The notes: a model not told the origin generated them from the sequence alone. Shown: positions 17,674 through 26,687, numbered from the stretch's first letter. The stretch is DNA of 64,000 bases from Aliiruegeria sabulilitoris (GCF_001558155.1 NZ_LOAS01000013.1:62001-126000), one strand, 5' to 3'. Numbers and translations are program-made.

Positions 17674-18969
17674 ATGCAGACGAATTTCACCGAGGCGCAA
17701 TTGCAGGATCCCGGCATCGCGCGGGCGAACGAGATCCTGCGCTCCTGCGTGCATTGCGGCTTCTGCACGGCGACCTGCCCGAGCTACCAGGTGCTGGGCG
17801 ACGAGCTTGATAGTCCGCGCGGGCGGATCTACCTGATCAAGGACATGCTGGAGAATGACCGGCCCGCGGATGCGCACACCGTCAAGCATATCGACCGCTG
17901 CCTGAGCTGTTTGGCCTGCATGACGACCTGTCCGTCGGGCGTGCATTACATGCATCTGGTCGATCATGCGCGCGAACACATCGAGAAGACATACAAACGC
18001 CCGTTCACGGATCGGGTGCTGCGGTCGTTGCTGGCGCGCATCCTGCCCTATCCTGGGCGCTTCCGGCTGGCGATGCTGGGGGCGAAAATTGGCCGGCCGT
18101 TCCGTCGGCTGGTGCCCGATGCGCGGCTCCGCGCGATGCTGGAGATGGCGCCGAAGCGCATCCCGCCGGTCAGCCGCAATGACGATCCGCAGGTGTTCGC
18201 GTCGAAGGGCGAACGACGGATGCGGGTGGCGTTGATGACGGGCTGCGCGCAGCGGGCGCTGAACACGGATATCAACGATGCAACGATCCGGCTGCTGCGG
18301 CGGTTGGGGTGTGAGGTTGTGGTCGCCGAGGGGCAGGGCTGCTGCGGGGCGGTGACCCATCACATGGGCAAGACCGATCAGGCGCATGGCACGGCAGCGA
18401 AGAATATCGATGCCTGGTGGGCGGAGATGCAACGTGATGGGCTCGATGCCATCGTCATCAACACCTCCGGCTGCGGCACGACGGTCAAGGATTACGGCTT
18501 CATGTTCCGAAACGACCCGCTGGCCGAGAAGGCGGCGGCGGTCAGCGCGATTGCGCGCGACGTCTCGGAAGTGCTGATGGAGCTGGGGGTCGAGGCCGCG
18601 CCGCCGGAGACGCTGCGGGTGGCCTATCACTCCGCCTGCTCGTTGCAGCATGGCCAACAGATCAAGACCCACCCCAAGACCCTGCTGAAACAGGTGGGGT
18701 TCGAGGTGGTCGAGCCGGCCGATCCGCACCTGTGTTGCGGGTCCGCGGGAACTTACAACCTGATGCAGCCGGAAATTTCGGCCGAGCTCAAGGCGCGCAA
18801 GATACGGACCCTGAAGGCCAAGCAGCCGGACGTGATCGCGGCGGGCAATATCGGCTGCATGATGCAGATCGGCAGCGGGGCGGACGTGCCGGTGGTGCAC
18901 ACGGTCGAGTTGCTGGATTGGGCGACGGGCGGGCCGAAGCCGCGCGCGATGGACCCGATGGCGCTTTGA
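17674..18969 (+). CDS. glcF: Glycolate oxidase iron-sulfur subunit GlcF
   Basis: 431 residues with two 4Fe-4S ferredoxin motifs: C25-x2-C28-x2-C31-x3-C35-P and C76-x2-C79-x2-C82-x3-C86-P. Two CCG-type domains follow (EGQGCCGAVTHH and HLCCGSAGTYNLMQP) that bind a further cluster or quinone-linked site. It moves electrons from the GlcD/E flavins toward the quinone pool. The stop directly abuts the convergent regulator gene. Confidence 0.95.
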   Translation: MQTNFTEAQLQDPGIARANEILRSCVHCGFCTATCPSYQVLGDELDSPRGRIYLIKDMLENDRPADAHTVKHIDRCLSCLACMTTCPSGVHYMHLVDHAREHIEKTYKRPFTDRVLRSLLARILPYPGRFRLAMLGAKIGRPFRRLVPDARLRAMLEMAPKRIPPVSRNDDPQVFASKGERRMRVALMTGCAQRALNTDINDATIRLLRRLGCEVVVAEGQGCCGAVTHHMGKTDQAHGTAAKNIDAWWAEMQRDGLDAIVINTSGCGTTVKDYGFMFRNDPLAEKAAAVSAIARDVSEVLMELGVEAAPPETLRVAYHSACSLQHGQQIKTHPKTLLKQVGFEVVEPADPHLCCGSAGTYNLMQPEISAELKARKIRTLKAKQPDVIAAGNIGCMMQIGSGADVPVVHTVELLDWATGGPKPRAMDPMAL

Positions 18970-19707
18970 TCACTTCACCCCGGCGCGCAGGAGGGTCATG
19001 AAGGAGCTGTCGAAATGCTCCGACATGGCGGCCTCGGCCTTTTCGACATCCTGTTCCACCACGGCCTTCGCGATACGCTCGTGACAGCGGATATTCTCGA
19101 CCCGGTTCTCGTAATTGGCGCGGGCGCGCCAGCCGATATTCCATGTCTGGCGGGTGATAACGCGGAAACTGTCGACGAAGATCGAGTAGAGCGGGTTGCC
19201 GGAGGCGCGGGCGATGATCTCGTGAAAGAGAATGTCCAGCTCCATCACGGTCTCGGACTCGCTGCGTTTGGCGGCCGCCATCATCCCGTCGATGGTTTCG
19301 AGCAGCGCGCGCGCATCGTCTTCGCTGCGATGGAGCGCGGCAAGCCCGACCGTGCGCATCTCGATCGTGCGCCGCGCGTCCTGGATCTGAACCACGGAAA
19401 CCTGTCGCGTGTGCACCGTATGGTCGATGATAACGCTGAGCGCTTCGGCGGACGGACCGGCGACGCGTGCCCTTCGACCATTGCCAACCTCGATGATGCG
19501 AAGCGCGGCCAGACCGCGCAGGGCCTCGCGCGCGACGGTGCGGGACACATCCAGTTGAGTCGAAATCTCCGCCTCGGGCGGCATAACGTCTCCGGGCTTC
19601 AACCCGTTGCCATAGATGTATTTTCTTATGTCCAGCATCGTTCTCTCGACCAGGCTCAGCGATCCTGTCGTATCAAATGGTGTAGATTGTAGGATTGATC
19701 TGTGCAT
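18970..19707 (-). CDS. GntR-family regulator, FadR (FCD) subfamily, probable glycolate/hydroxyacid regulator
   Basis: 245 residues. The N-terminal winged helix has LKPGDVMPPEAEISTQLDVSRTVAREALRGL read in pieces at about 36-66, which is the GntR signature. The C-terminal FCD domain carries acidic and His residues for metal or ligand (DILFHEIIARASGN at about 158-171; RCHERIAKAV near 213). Position next to glcF and facing it suggests control of glcDEF and perhaps of the dehydratase/hydroxyacid dehydrogenase genes. This is inferred from location and operator-like sites, not from ligand residues. The exact start is uncertain (an alternative is the Met at residue 24). Confidence 0.88.
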   Translation of the reverse strand: MHRSILQSTPFDTTGSLSLVERTMLDIRKYIYGNGLKPGDVMPPEAEISTQLDVSRTVAREALRGLAALRIIEVGNGRRARVAGPSAEALSVIIDHTVHTRQVSVVQIQDARRTIEMRTVGLAALHRSEDDARALLETIDGMMAAAKRSESETVMELDILFHEIIARASGNPLYSIFVDSFRVITRQTWNIGWRARANYENRVENIRCHERIAKAVVEQDVEKAEAAMSEHFDSSFMTLLRAGVK

Positions 19708-19711
19708 CGGG

Positions 19712-19725
19712 TACCTTGAAAGGTA
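19712..19725. promoter_or_regulatory. Palindrome TACCTT-GA-AAGGTA just upstream of the GntR gene
   Basis: Exact 6-bp arms with a 2-nt spacer lie 4 nt before the GntR start codon, a suitable place for autoregulation. It does not match the FadR consensus TNGTNNNACNA. Confidence 0.35.
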
Positions 19726-20176
19726 GCAAAATTGTTCTTCTTTTTATAGCGGGCTTGTCTTATCTAACAATCCAAGAAAGCGTGGTTCGAGTCGTTTTCC
19801 CGGTTTAGGACGGTGACGGGAGGTCTCTTGGAGAGGCTGAACGTGATGCGCCGGGAGGGTGGGGTCGTTTTCACTGCCGGAACTCGGGACTTCGGGGCGA
19901 GAGCAGGATACGACCTGCTCGTGGTCCATGTTGGAACCGAAGAAGGTTTTTGTCGTCTCGGCGGAGGAGATCGCAATTCCGCAATCGGCGCGGTGCCTGT
20001 TCATGGCGTCCTCGCCCGCGGATTTCCGGGCACGCCTCCGCGCCGGTTGGGCTGCAATTTGCAGCCGTCCGAGCCGGTCGGGCCATAGGAACCGATCCGC
20101 TTGAATGCGCTGTATGCCACGGCTGAAACCGGCGTTCTTTCCTGAGGGCTGGTGATTTTGAAAATTGAGGAAAGAC
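19726..20176. other. Intergenic stretch without a supported gene
   Basis: Several overlapping frames are open on both strands but their translations are Arg/Pro/Ser rich, lack domain-like patterns and have no convincing ribosome binding sites. The sequence is A/T richer at the start (promoter of the GntR gene) and then of ordinary composition. It may hold decayed coding sequence or long leaders. I cannot assign more. Confidence 0.4.
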
Positions 20177-20335
20177 ATGAGTTTGAAGCCGTCCGACATT
20201 TCCCTCAAGACCGTGCATTCGCGTGCGAGGGGACGTGGCGTGATCGCTCTTCCATTCGAGCAGACCTCCGACGACGCGCGCTATGCCACTTGGCCGACAG
20301 CACATGTCGATAGCGCCATGAGCGGCGTGCTCTGA
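20177..20335 (+). CDS. Candidate small protein (52 aa)
   Basis: A 52-codon frame preceded by a strong site, TTGAGGAAAGAC, at ideal distance. The product starts [20 protein letters not shown] and ends with a stretch rich in Ala, Asp and Thr; no transmembrane segment is seen. I do not recognise the family. It lies 130 nt upstream of the dehydratase and could be an upstream ORF in its leader. Confidence 0.35.
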   Translation: MSLKPSDISLKTVHSRARGRGVIALPFEQTSDDARYATWPTAHVDSAMSGVL

Positions 20336-20418
20336 AAATGACGGCAGCTATCCTCGATATCCCTTCTCGTACCCGCAGGCAGGCATCGTTCTGCCGAGGG
20401 TTCAACCTTCCCCGGGAA

Positions 20419-20438
20419 TCCGTTCCATTGCGAACGGA
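20419..20438. promoter_or_regulatory. Inverted repeat upstream of the dehydratase gene
   Basis: TCCGTTC and GAACGGA are exact 7-bp arms separated by 6 nt, 28 nt before the ATG. It may be an operator or a leader hairpin. Confidence 0.35.
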
Positions 20439-20465
20439 GCGACCTCGCAAAGCAAGGAAATCCGC

Positions 20466-22247
20466 ATGAAACTTCGTTCCCAAGAATGGTTCGACAATGC
20501 CGAAGATCCCGGATCGACGGCGATCTACCTTGAGCGCTACCTGAACTTCGGCCACACCCGCGAAGAGCTGCAGTCGGGCAAGCCGATCATCGGTATCGCC
20601 CAGACCGGCTCCGATCTCAGCCCCTGCAACCGCCATCACATCGAGCTGGCCAAGCGGGTCCGCGACGGTATCGTTGCATCTGGCGGTATCTGCTTCGAAT
20701 TCCCGGTTCACCCGATCCAGGAAACCGGTAAGCGACCGACCGCGGCGCTGGACCGCAACCTGGCCTATCTCGGCCTGGTCGAGACGCTTTATGGCTACCC
20801 GCTGGACGGCGTTGTGCTGACCATCGGCTGCGACAAGACCACCCCGGCGCTGCTGATGGCCGCGGCCACGGTGAACATTCCCGCCATCGCCCTCTCGGTT
20901 GGCCCGATGCTGAACGGCTATCACAAGGGCAACCGCGCCGGCTCGGGCAGTGTGATCTGGGATGGCCGGGAGATGCTGGCACGTGGCGAGATCGACTATG
21001 ACGAGTTCATGGAAATGGCCGCGAACTCGGCGCCCTCGGTTGGGTATTGCAACACGATGGGGACGGCTTCGACCATGAACAGCCTGGCCGAAGCGCTCGG
21101 TATGCAGCTTCCAGGCTCCGCCTCCATCCCCGCGCCCTATCGCGAACGCGGCCAGATCTCCTATGAGACCGGCAAGCGGATCGTCGAGATGGTGCATGAG
21201 GATCTGAAACCCTCCGACGTGATGACGCGCGCCGCCTTCGAGAACGCCATCGTCGTGAACTCGGCCATTGGCGGCTCGACCAACGCGCCGATCCACCTCA
21301 ATGCCATCGCGCGGCACCTCGGGTTGGAGCTGAGCAATGACGACTGGCAGAAATTCGGCCACAAGATTCCGCTGCTGACCAACGTCCAGCCGGCCGGTGC
21401 ATATCTGAGCGAGGATTTCCACCGCGCGGGCGGCATTCCGGCGATCTTCTCCGAGCTGATGGGGGCCGGCGTATTGCCGAACCCGGATGCCGTGACGGTT
21501 TCGGGCAAGCCGGTCTCCGAGATCTATGCGAATGCCGAGGTGAGCAACGAGGATGTCATCCGCCGCTTTGCCGCGCCGCTCAAGGACGCGGCCGGATTCG
21601 TCAACCTCAAGGGCAACCTCTTTGACAGCGCGATCATGAAGACCTCGGTCATCTCCGGCGATTTCCGCGCCCGCTACCTGTCCAACCCGGACGATCCGGA
21701 CGCCTTCGAGGGCCGGGCCATCGTCTTTGACGGACCGGAGCAGTATCACGAGACGATCGACGATCCCGAGCTCAATATCGACGAGTTCTGCATTCTCGTC
21801 ATCCGTGGCGCGGGCCCGATCGGCTATCCCGGTGGCGCAGAGGTTGTGAACATGCAGCCGCCCGCGGCGCTGCTGAAGCGCGGCATCGACGCGCTGCCCT
21901 GTATCGGCGATGGACGGCAGTCGGGCACCTCCGGCAGCCCGTCGATTCTCAACGCGGCCCCCGAAGCGGCGGCGATGGGTGGGTTGGCGCTGGTGCAAAA
22001 CGGCGACCGGCTGCGGATCGACCTTAAGGACGGTTCCGCCAATATCCTGATCTCCGACGAGGAACTGGCTGCGCGCCGCGCGGCACTGGAGGCCGCGGGT
22101 GGCTACAAGTACCCCGATCACCAGACCCCCTGGCAGGAGATCCAGCGTTCTATCGTCGATCAGTTCGATGAGGGCATGGTCCTCAAGCCGGCAATCAAGT
22201 ACCAGAAAATCGCCCAGACCAAGGGCATGCCGCGCAACAGCCACTAA
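20466..22247 (+). CDS. IlvD/Edd-family sugar-acid dehydratase, xylonate dehydratase type
   Basis: 593-residue iron-sulfur dehydratase that removes water from a sugar acid to give a 2-keto-3-deoxy acid. Cluster ligands are seen in SPCNRHH (about 58), [15 protein letters not shown] (about 120) and [19 protein letters not shown] (about 195). The segments [30 protein letters not shown] and the C-terminal AIKYQ...PRNSH resemble Caulobacter XylD more than IlvD or Edd, so D-xylonate or a related pentonate is the likely substrate. The ATG follows AAGGAAAT. Adjacency to glycolate oxidase fits the Dahms route, in which glycolaldehyde becomes glycolate. An aldolase is not in view. Confidence 0.85.
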   Translation: MKLRSQEWFDNAEDPGSTAIYLERYLNFGHTREELQSGKPIIGIAQTGSDLSPCNRHHIELAKRVRDGIVASGGICFEFPVHPIQETGKRPTAALDRNLAYLGLVETLYGYPLDGVVLTIGCDKTTPALLMAAATVNIPAIALSVGPMLNGYHKGNRAGSGSVIWDGREMLARGEIDYDEFMEMAANSAPSVGYCNTMGTASTMNSLAEALGMQLPGSASIPAPYRERGQISYETGKRIVEMVHEDLKPSDVMTRAAFENAIVVNSAIGGSTNAPIHLNAIARHLGLELSNDDWQKFGHKIPLLTNVQPAGAYLSEDFHRAGGIPAIFSELMGAGVLPNPDAVTVSGKPVSEIYANAEVSNEDVIRRFAAPLKDAAGFVNLKGNLFDSAIMKTSVISGDFRARYLSNPDDPDAFEGRAIVFDGPEQYHETIDDPELNIDEFCILVIRGAGPIGYPGGAEVVNMQPPAALLKRGIDALPCIGDGRQSGTSGSPSILNAAPEAAAMGGLALVQNGDRLRIDLKDGSANILISDEELAARRAALEAAGGYKYPDHQTPWQEIQRSIVDQFDEGMVLKPAIKYQKIAQTKGMPRNSH

Positions 22248-22254
22248 TCAATGT

Positions 22255-22288
22255 GCCGGGGCCGTTTCCATCGGTCCCGGCGCTTTTT
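22255..22288 (+). terminator. Intrinsic terminator after the sugar-acid dehydratase
   Basis: GCCGGGGCCG and CGGTCCCGGC form a 10-bp stem with one G-U pair and a 7-nt loop, followed by GCTTTTT. It lies just after the dehydratase stop codon. Confidence 0.75.
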
Positions 22289-22364
22289 CATGTGACATCC
22301 CCCTGTTGAAGCATTGTCACATTGGAAAGCCTGGCCGACCGGCGTAAACGCGACTTACGCAAAA

Positions 22365-22375
22365 TGGTCGGACCA
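22365..22375. promoter_or_regulatory. FadR-type GntR operator candidate (TGGTCGGACCA)
   Basis: The 11-bp palindrome fits TNGTNNNACNA, the consensus of the FadR subfamily of GntR regulators, at every fixed position. It lies 6 nt before the chosen ATG of the FMN hydroxyacid dehydrogenase. A FadR-subfamily gene is 2.7 kb away (18970-19707). Confidence 0.5.
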
Positions 22376-22381
22376 AAACTG

Positions 22382-23527
22382 ATGTCTCTTGAAACCCGCT
22401 ATCCCTCGATTCCCTATCTTGCAGCCCGCGCAAGGCAGCGTGTTCCCTTTTTTGCCTGGGAGTACCTCGCCAGTGGAACGGGCTCCGAACGGCTTGTTCC
22501 GCGTAACCGGGAAGCGCTGGATGCGGTCGAGATGGTGCCGCGGGTCCTAAAGGGCCGTTTTACACCCGATCTGGAGACGGAAATCTTTGGCCGTAGCTAT
22601 AGCGTGCCCTTTGGCGCGGGGCCGGTTGGCCTGTCTGGGCTGATGTGGCCGGGAACAGAGCGTTTCATCGCGCGTTCGGCGGCGGAAAAACGGTTCCCCT
22701 ATGGTCTGTCCATGGTTGCCAACGAGGCACCCGAGACCATCGGGCCGATGGCCGATGGCAATGGCTGGTACCAGCTTTACACGCCGGTGGACCCCGAGAT
22801 CCGCGCCGATATCATCAAGCGCGCCTGGGACAGTGGCTTCGGAACCCTTCTGGTGACCGTCGATGTGCCCGTGGGCAGCCGTCGCGAGCGCCAGTTGGTG
22901 GCCGGGGTTTCGGTGCCGCCCCAGTTCACGCCCCGGACGTTCTGGCGGGCGGCGATCCGTCCGCGCTGGTCGCTGGAAACGGTCGCGAACGGGATCCCGC
23001 GGTTCAAGACGTTGGAGACGTATTTCGACAAGAGCACCTTTGCCGGTGCGGCCCGTTTCGTGGGCAAGGTCGTCGATGGCCGACCGGATTGGGAGATGTT
23101 GCGCGAGATGCGCGACATGTGGCCCGGCGCCTTCGTGGTCAAGGGGATCCTGCATCCCGAGGATGCGCGCCTCGCCGTCGAGGCCGGTGTTGACGGCATC
23201 GTGGTGTCCAACCATGGCGGCCGGCAGTTCGATGCCGCGCCTGCCTCCATCGATGTGCTGCCCGAGATCGCCCGCGTCGTGGGCGGCCGCGCGAAGATCC
23301 TCTTCGACAGCGGCATCGAGGGCGGGCTGGATATCCTTCGGGCGCTGTCGCTCGGGGCCGATTTCTGCCTGCTGGGCCGCGCCTTCCTCTATGCGACCGG
23401 CGCGCTTGGCGCGAAGGGGCCGAACCATGTCCATGAAATCCTCAAGGCGGACCTTGAAGCGAACATGGTGCAGCTCGGGATCGAGAAACCGGCAGAGTTG
23501 AAGCCGGCCTGGGCGGTGCAGCCATAG
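22382..23527 (+). CDS. FMN-dependent alpha-hydroxyacid dehydrogenase/oxidase
   Basis: 381 residues in the lactate/glycolate/mandelate oxidase TIM-barrel family. The early segment ARARQRVPFFAWEYLASGTGSE resembles the N-terminal family motif. FVVKGILHPEDARLAVEAG carries the FMN-contacting Lys, VVSNHGGRQFDAAP has the catalytic His and substrate Arg, and ILFDSGIEGGLDILRAL plus CLLGRAFLYA form the phosphate site. No N-terminal membrane anchor is seen. Likely substrates are glycolate, lactate or similar acids. The ATG at 22382 is chosen; a TTG at 22322 and an ATG at 22364 are in-frame alternatives, all with weak ribosome binding sites. An operator-like site overlaps this region. Confidence 0.88.
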   Translation: MSLETRYPSIPYLAARARQRVPFFAWEYLASGTGSERLVPRNREALDAVEMVPRVLKGRFTPDLETEIFGRSYSVPFGAGPVGLSGLMWPGTERFIARSAAEKRFPYGLSMVANEAPETIGPMADGNGWYQLYTPVDPEIRADIIKRAWDSGFGTLLVTVDVPVGSRRERQLVAGVSVPPQFTPRTFWRAAIRPRWSLETVANGIPRFKTLETYFDKSTFAGAARFVGKVVDGRPDWEMLREMRDMWPGAFVVKGILHPEDARLAVEAGVDGIVVSNHGGRQFDAAPASIDVLPEIARVVGGRAKILFDSGIEGGLDILRALSLGADFCLLGRAFLYATGALGAKGPNHVHEILKADLEANMVQLGIEKPAELKPAWAVQP

Positions 23528-23589
23528 GCTGAAGGAAATCGCAACGATCCGCTTGCATGGTATGGCCGATACCGAAATAGTTCTGCCTC

Positions 23590-23940
23590 ATGAAAAGATT
23601 GCAGAACTATTTGATTGGCGTTGAACAGGGCGAGACCCCGTTATTTTCCGATTTTCAAGATAACGGGCCCATGTGGGCCGAGGAGGGGGAGCGAAGCGTG
23701 GTCCGGCGCGTGCGCTTTTCCGAACCTTTCCGCAAGAGGCCGAGCGTGCAGGTTTCCCTGTCGATGTGGGATATCCATTCTGACCGGAACTCGCGCATGG
23801 AACTCTCGACGGAGGCGATCTCGGCGGAGGGGTTCGACCTTGTCTTTCGGACATGGGGCGATACACAGGTTGCGCGGGCCCGGGCGAACTGGCTGGCGAT
23901 CGGCGAGTTGCCGCATGACGATGACTGGGACATTCCCTGA
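23590..23940 (+). CDS. H-type lectin domain protein
   Basis: 116 residues formed almost entirely by one H-type lectin-like beta-sandwich, as in discoidin-type and snail agglutinins. Visible pattern: RRVRFSEPFRKRPSVQVSLS, then MWDIHSDRNSRMEL, then GFDLVFRTWGDTQVARARANW with a terminal W-x-AIG. There is no signal peptide, so a cytoplasmic or non-classically exported role is possible. The ribosome binding site is poor and the ATG is assigned from frame length. A terminator follows at 23973. Confidence 0.75.
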   Translation: MKRLQNYLIGVEQGETPLFSDFQDNGPMWAEEGERSVVRRVRFSEPFRKRPSVQVSLSMWDIHSDRNSRMELSTEAISAEGFDLVFRTWGDTQVARARANWLAIGELPHDDDWDIP

Positions 23941-23972
23941 CGCGGTACCGGACTGCGCGCCACGCCAAAGAT

Positions 23973-24000
23973 AAAGGCCCAGCGAATGCCGGGCCTTTTT
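23973..24000 (+). terminator. Intrinsic terminator after the H-type lectin gene
   Basis: AAAGGCCC and GGGCCTTTTT flank AGCGAATGCC, giving a GC stem and a five-T run on the plus strand. On the minus strand the same hairpin lies 3' of prs, so it may serve both. Confidence 0.8.
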
Positions 24001-24040
24001 GCCTGTTCAGATCACCCGTTCGAGCAACAGTGAAGGCGCC

Positions 24041-25054
24041 TCAATAGGTGCCTTCGTAAATCGCGGCAAGCGACTCGTGATCGAAGAGCGAGGAGACGGA
24101 GGTGCCGTTCCAGATATTCAGGATCGCCTGCGCGAACATCGGCGCGGTCGGCACGATCCGGATGTTCTTGGCCTTCTTCACCGACTCGCTGGCTTCGATA
24201 GAATCGGTGACCACCAACGATTTCATCGAGGAGTTTGTGATCCGCTCGACAGCGGGGCCGCTCAGGACACCATGGGTGATATAGGAATGCACTTCCTTGG
24301 CGCCAGCCTTCAGGAGCACGTCGGCGGCTTTGCACAGCGTGCCGGCAGTGTCGCAGATATCGTCCGCGATGATGCAGGTCTGGCCCGTCACATCGCCGAT
24401 CACGGTCATTTCCGCAATCTCGCCGGCTTTCTCGCGCCGTTTGTCGACGATGGCGAGCGCGCAGCCGATCCGTTTTGCCAGCTCGCGGGCGCGGCCCACG
24501 CCGCCGACGTCGGGCGAGATCACCGTCACCTTGTCGAGCTTCTTGCCGAACTTGTGACAGATATCGAGCGCAAAGATCGGCGAGGCATAGAGGTTGTCCA
24601 CCGGGATGTCGAAGAAGCCCTGGATCTGGGTGGCGTGCAGGTCCATCGTCAGAACCCGCTCAATGCCGGAGGCGGCGATCATGTTGGCCACGAGCTTGGC
24701 CGAGATCGGCGTGCGGGCCTTGGCGCGGCGATCCTGGCGGGCATAGCCGAAATAGGGGATCACGGCGGTGATACGCTGGGCCGAAGAACGGCGCAGCGCG
24801 TCTGACATGATCAGCAGCTCCATCAGGTTGTCATTGGCCGGGTTCGAGGTGGGCTGGATGATGAACATGTCCTCGCCGCGGACATTTTCATAGACCTCGA
24901 CAAAGATTTCCTGATCGTTGAACCGCTCCACGCGGGCATCAACAAGTCCGACGGACATGCCGCGGCTCATGGAAACGCGCCGGGAGATCGCCTGGGCAAG
25001 CGGCAGGTTGGCATTGCCGGCGATCAGTTTCGGCTGGCTCTGGTGGGGTATCAT
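24041..25054 (-). CDS. prs: Ribose-phosphate pyrophosphokinase
   Basis: 337-residue enzyme making phosphoribosyl pyrophosphate from ribose 5-phosphate and ATP for nucleotide, His and Trp synthesis. Family motifs are [42 protein letters not shown] (ATP/flexible loop), [36 protein letters not shown] and the PRPP-binding loop [15 protein letters not shown]. The start [11 protein letters not shown] after CGGAGCG is chosen over a longer open extension. It is monocistronic between two terminator-like hairpins. Confidence 0.96.
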   Translation of the reverse strand: MIPHQSQPKLIAGNANLPLAQAISRRVSMSRGMSVGLVDARVERFNDQEIFVEVYENVRGEDMFIIQPTSNPANDNLMELLIMSDALRRSSAQRITAVIPYFGYARQDRRAKARTPISAKLVANMIAASGIERVLTMDLHATQIQGFFDIPVDNLYASPIFALDICHKFGKKLDKVTVISPDVGGVGRARELAKRIGCALAIVDKRREKAGEIAEMTVIGDVTGQTCIIADDICDTAGTLCKAADVLLKAGAKEVHSYITHGVLSGPAVERITNSSMKSLVVTDSIEASESVKKAKNIRIVPTAPMFAQAILNIWNGTSVSSLFDHESLAAIYEGTY

Positions 25055-25149
25055 ACGGTTCGCTCCGGAGTGCACGGAATCATGACAAGGATGTGACGGC
25101 TTCCGCGTACCCCATGGGCGACGAAATTTAAACACTCCCTTTTGTCAGC

Positions 25150-25172
25150 AAGCGCCGCATTGCGGCGCTTTT
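25150..25172. terminator. Hairpin between the GT39-like gene and prs
   Basis: AAGCGCCGC and GCGGCGCTT form a 9-bp stem with a 3-nt loop, followed by TTTT on the plus strand. Read from the minus strand (direction of the flanking genes) the T-tract is missing, so termination of the transferase transcript is plausible but not typical. Confidence 0.5.
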
Positions 25173-25187
25173 GCACAAACGCGTGCT

Positions 25188-26687
25188 TCAGGGGGCGCAA
25201 ACCTCGCTGGCTTCGCCCCAATATGCCAGCACCCAATCGTGGAACCTGTACAGGCAGCGCGGTTCCGGGGCGCCTTCCTCAAGCGCTTCATCGAGTCCGT
25301 CTTGCTGGAAATAGGCAAACCCGTTCTGCCCGTTTGCGAGCGTTTCGTTCAGACGGGAGAGTGTGAAGGAGCGCGGCCACATGCGGTCGAGTTCCGGACG
25401 GCTGAAATGATGCGGCCAGAGTTCCAGGATCAGTTCGCTCCTGACACCGCCGGTCTTGTCGATCAGAAGGCTGACCGTTTCCGGCGGCACCCGGTTGATG
25501 ATCTCGGCCACCGGCTCCAGCGAGCGGTCGCGGGGCGCGCCGGATTGCGTGGACTTGAAATAGCCGGAGAAGGCGAAAAGGAGCATCAGCGGCGCAATCG
25601 CCAGCCAACTCCAGCGCGTCCGCGCCCGGGCGGCGGCCATGCCGGCTCCGGCAAGTGCGAGCAGGGCGATCCAGGGCGGCAGGAAATAGCGCGCGACCAG
25701 AACGCTGGTCCAGATGCTGACGCAGAGCAGGATCAGCGTGTAGCCCACCATCAGGAAGGCGGGGGCGAGCAGGCCGGGGCGATATCGGCTCCGGGCGAGG
25801 CCGAGGGCGAGAAAGGCCACGAGCAGCGCCGAGCCCGCCCAGATGAGCGGCATGTTCGCCGACTGGTCCAGCCCCAGCCGTGCCAGCCCCTCCGAAAGCC
25901 CGCCATCGGAGAGCATAGAGGACCAGAGCCGGCCAAGCCCATCGAGGCCCAGCGGGTTGTATTTCTCGGCCCAGTAGCCGTCGACCTGACGGGCGATATG
26001 CGGCCCGCTCATGGCGAAATAGGCCAGGACCGAGATGACAGCTGGAACCTTCAGGGCTTTCTTCCAGCGCTTGAGGAAGGCCTTGTCGCGGCGCGTTCGT
26101 GGCAGGATGAAAGGCAGCAGGGCCGTGGCCAGAAAGGCGAAGATCCCGGCCGTGATCGTCAGGCTGGCCATGGAGAAGCCGAAGCCGAAAAGACGCCTCG
26201 GGCGGCGTGTGGCCACCGCTCCCTCGCGTCCCAGCGTCGCCAGAAGGCCGATCGCCCCGGCCAGGCCAATGCCGACAAAGAAGATCAGCAAACCGTAGGG
26301 GCGGGCATTCTGTGCCCAGTGGATCGCTACTGGAGACCAAGCGTAGAGAAAGCCGAAGAAGAGCGCCGTCGGCCGGCCGACATGCAGCGCCAGCGCGCCG
26401 GCGACGATTCCGGCCCCTAGGGCGTCGAATATCGAGGAGGCCATGCGCATGGCGACGACATCGCCACCCGGAATACCGAAAGCCTTCATCAGCGCGTAAT
26501 AGAGCGGTGAGTGGCCCCGGCTGATCCTGTCGGCTGCCAGACCATACCATTCGCGCGAGACGGCGAACTGGGAATAGACCTCGTCCAGCCAGGGCTCGCG
26601 CAGATCGACACCGATAAGGCGCACTGCCAGCGCAAGCGCGAAGGTGGCAAGGGCCACGAGAAGGGCGGTGCGGGTATTTGCGGCCAT
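25188..26687 (-). CDS. GT39-like polytopic membrane glycosyltransferase
   Basis: 499 residues with about ten membrane helices. The first extracytoplasmic loop has LREPWLDEVYSQ with the Asp-Glu pair of dolichyl/undecaprenyl-phosphate sugar-dependent (GT39/PMT-like) transferases. RISRGHSPLYYALMKAF, VRLIGVDL at the end of helix 1 and the C-terminal periplasmic domain agree. It would add a sugar from a lipid carrier to a lipid, protein or polymer outside the membrane; the acceptor is not evident. It is divergent from the isomerase gene at 26825. Confidence 0.78.
   Translation of the reverse strand: MAANTRTALLVALATFALALAVRLIGVDLREPWLDEVYSQFAVSREWYGLAADRISRGHSPLYYALMKAFGIPGGDVVAMRMASSIFDALGAGIVAGALALHVGRPTALFFGFLYAWSPVAIHWAQNARPYGLLIFFVGIGLAGAIGLLATLGREGAVATRRPRRLFGFGFSMASLTITAGIFAFLATALLPFILPRTRRDKAFLKRWKKALKVPAVISVLAYFAMSGPHIARQVDGYWAEKYNPLGLDGLGRLWSSMLSDGGLSEGLARLGLDQSANMPLIWAGSALLVAFLALGLARSRYRPGLLAPAFLMVGYTLILLCVSIWTSVLVARYFLPPWIALLALAGAGMAAARARTRWSWLAIAPLMLLFAFSGYFKSTQSGAPRDRSLEPVAEIINRVPPETVSLLIDKTGGVRSELILELWPHHFSRPELDRMWPRSFTLSRLNETLANGQNGFAYFQQDGLDEALEEGAPEPRCLYRFHDWVLAYWGEASEVCAP

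Noticed and set aside
19744-20305. Two overlapping minus-strand frames and a 91-codon plus frame
   Set aside because: Mutually overlapping, low-complexity, without ribosome binding sites. No family resemblance.
20205-22244. 679-codon minus-strand frame opposite the dehydratase
   Set aside because: The plus frame shows all IlvD/Edd cluster motifs; the minus product has no recognisable pattern.
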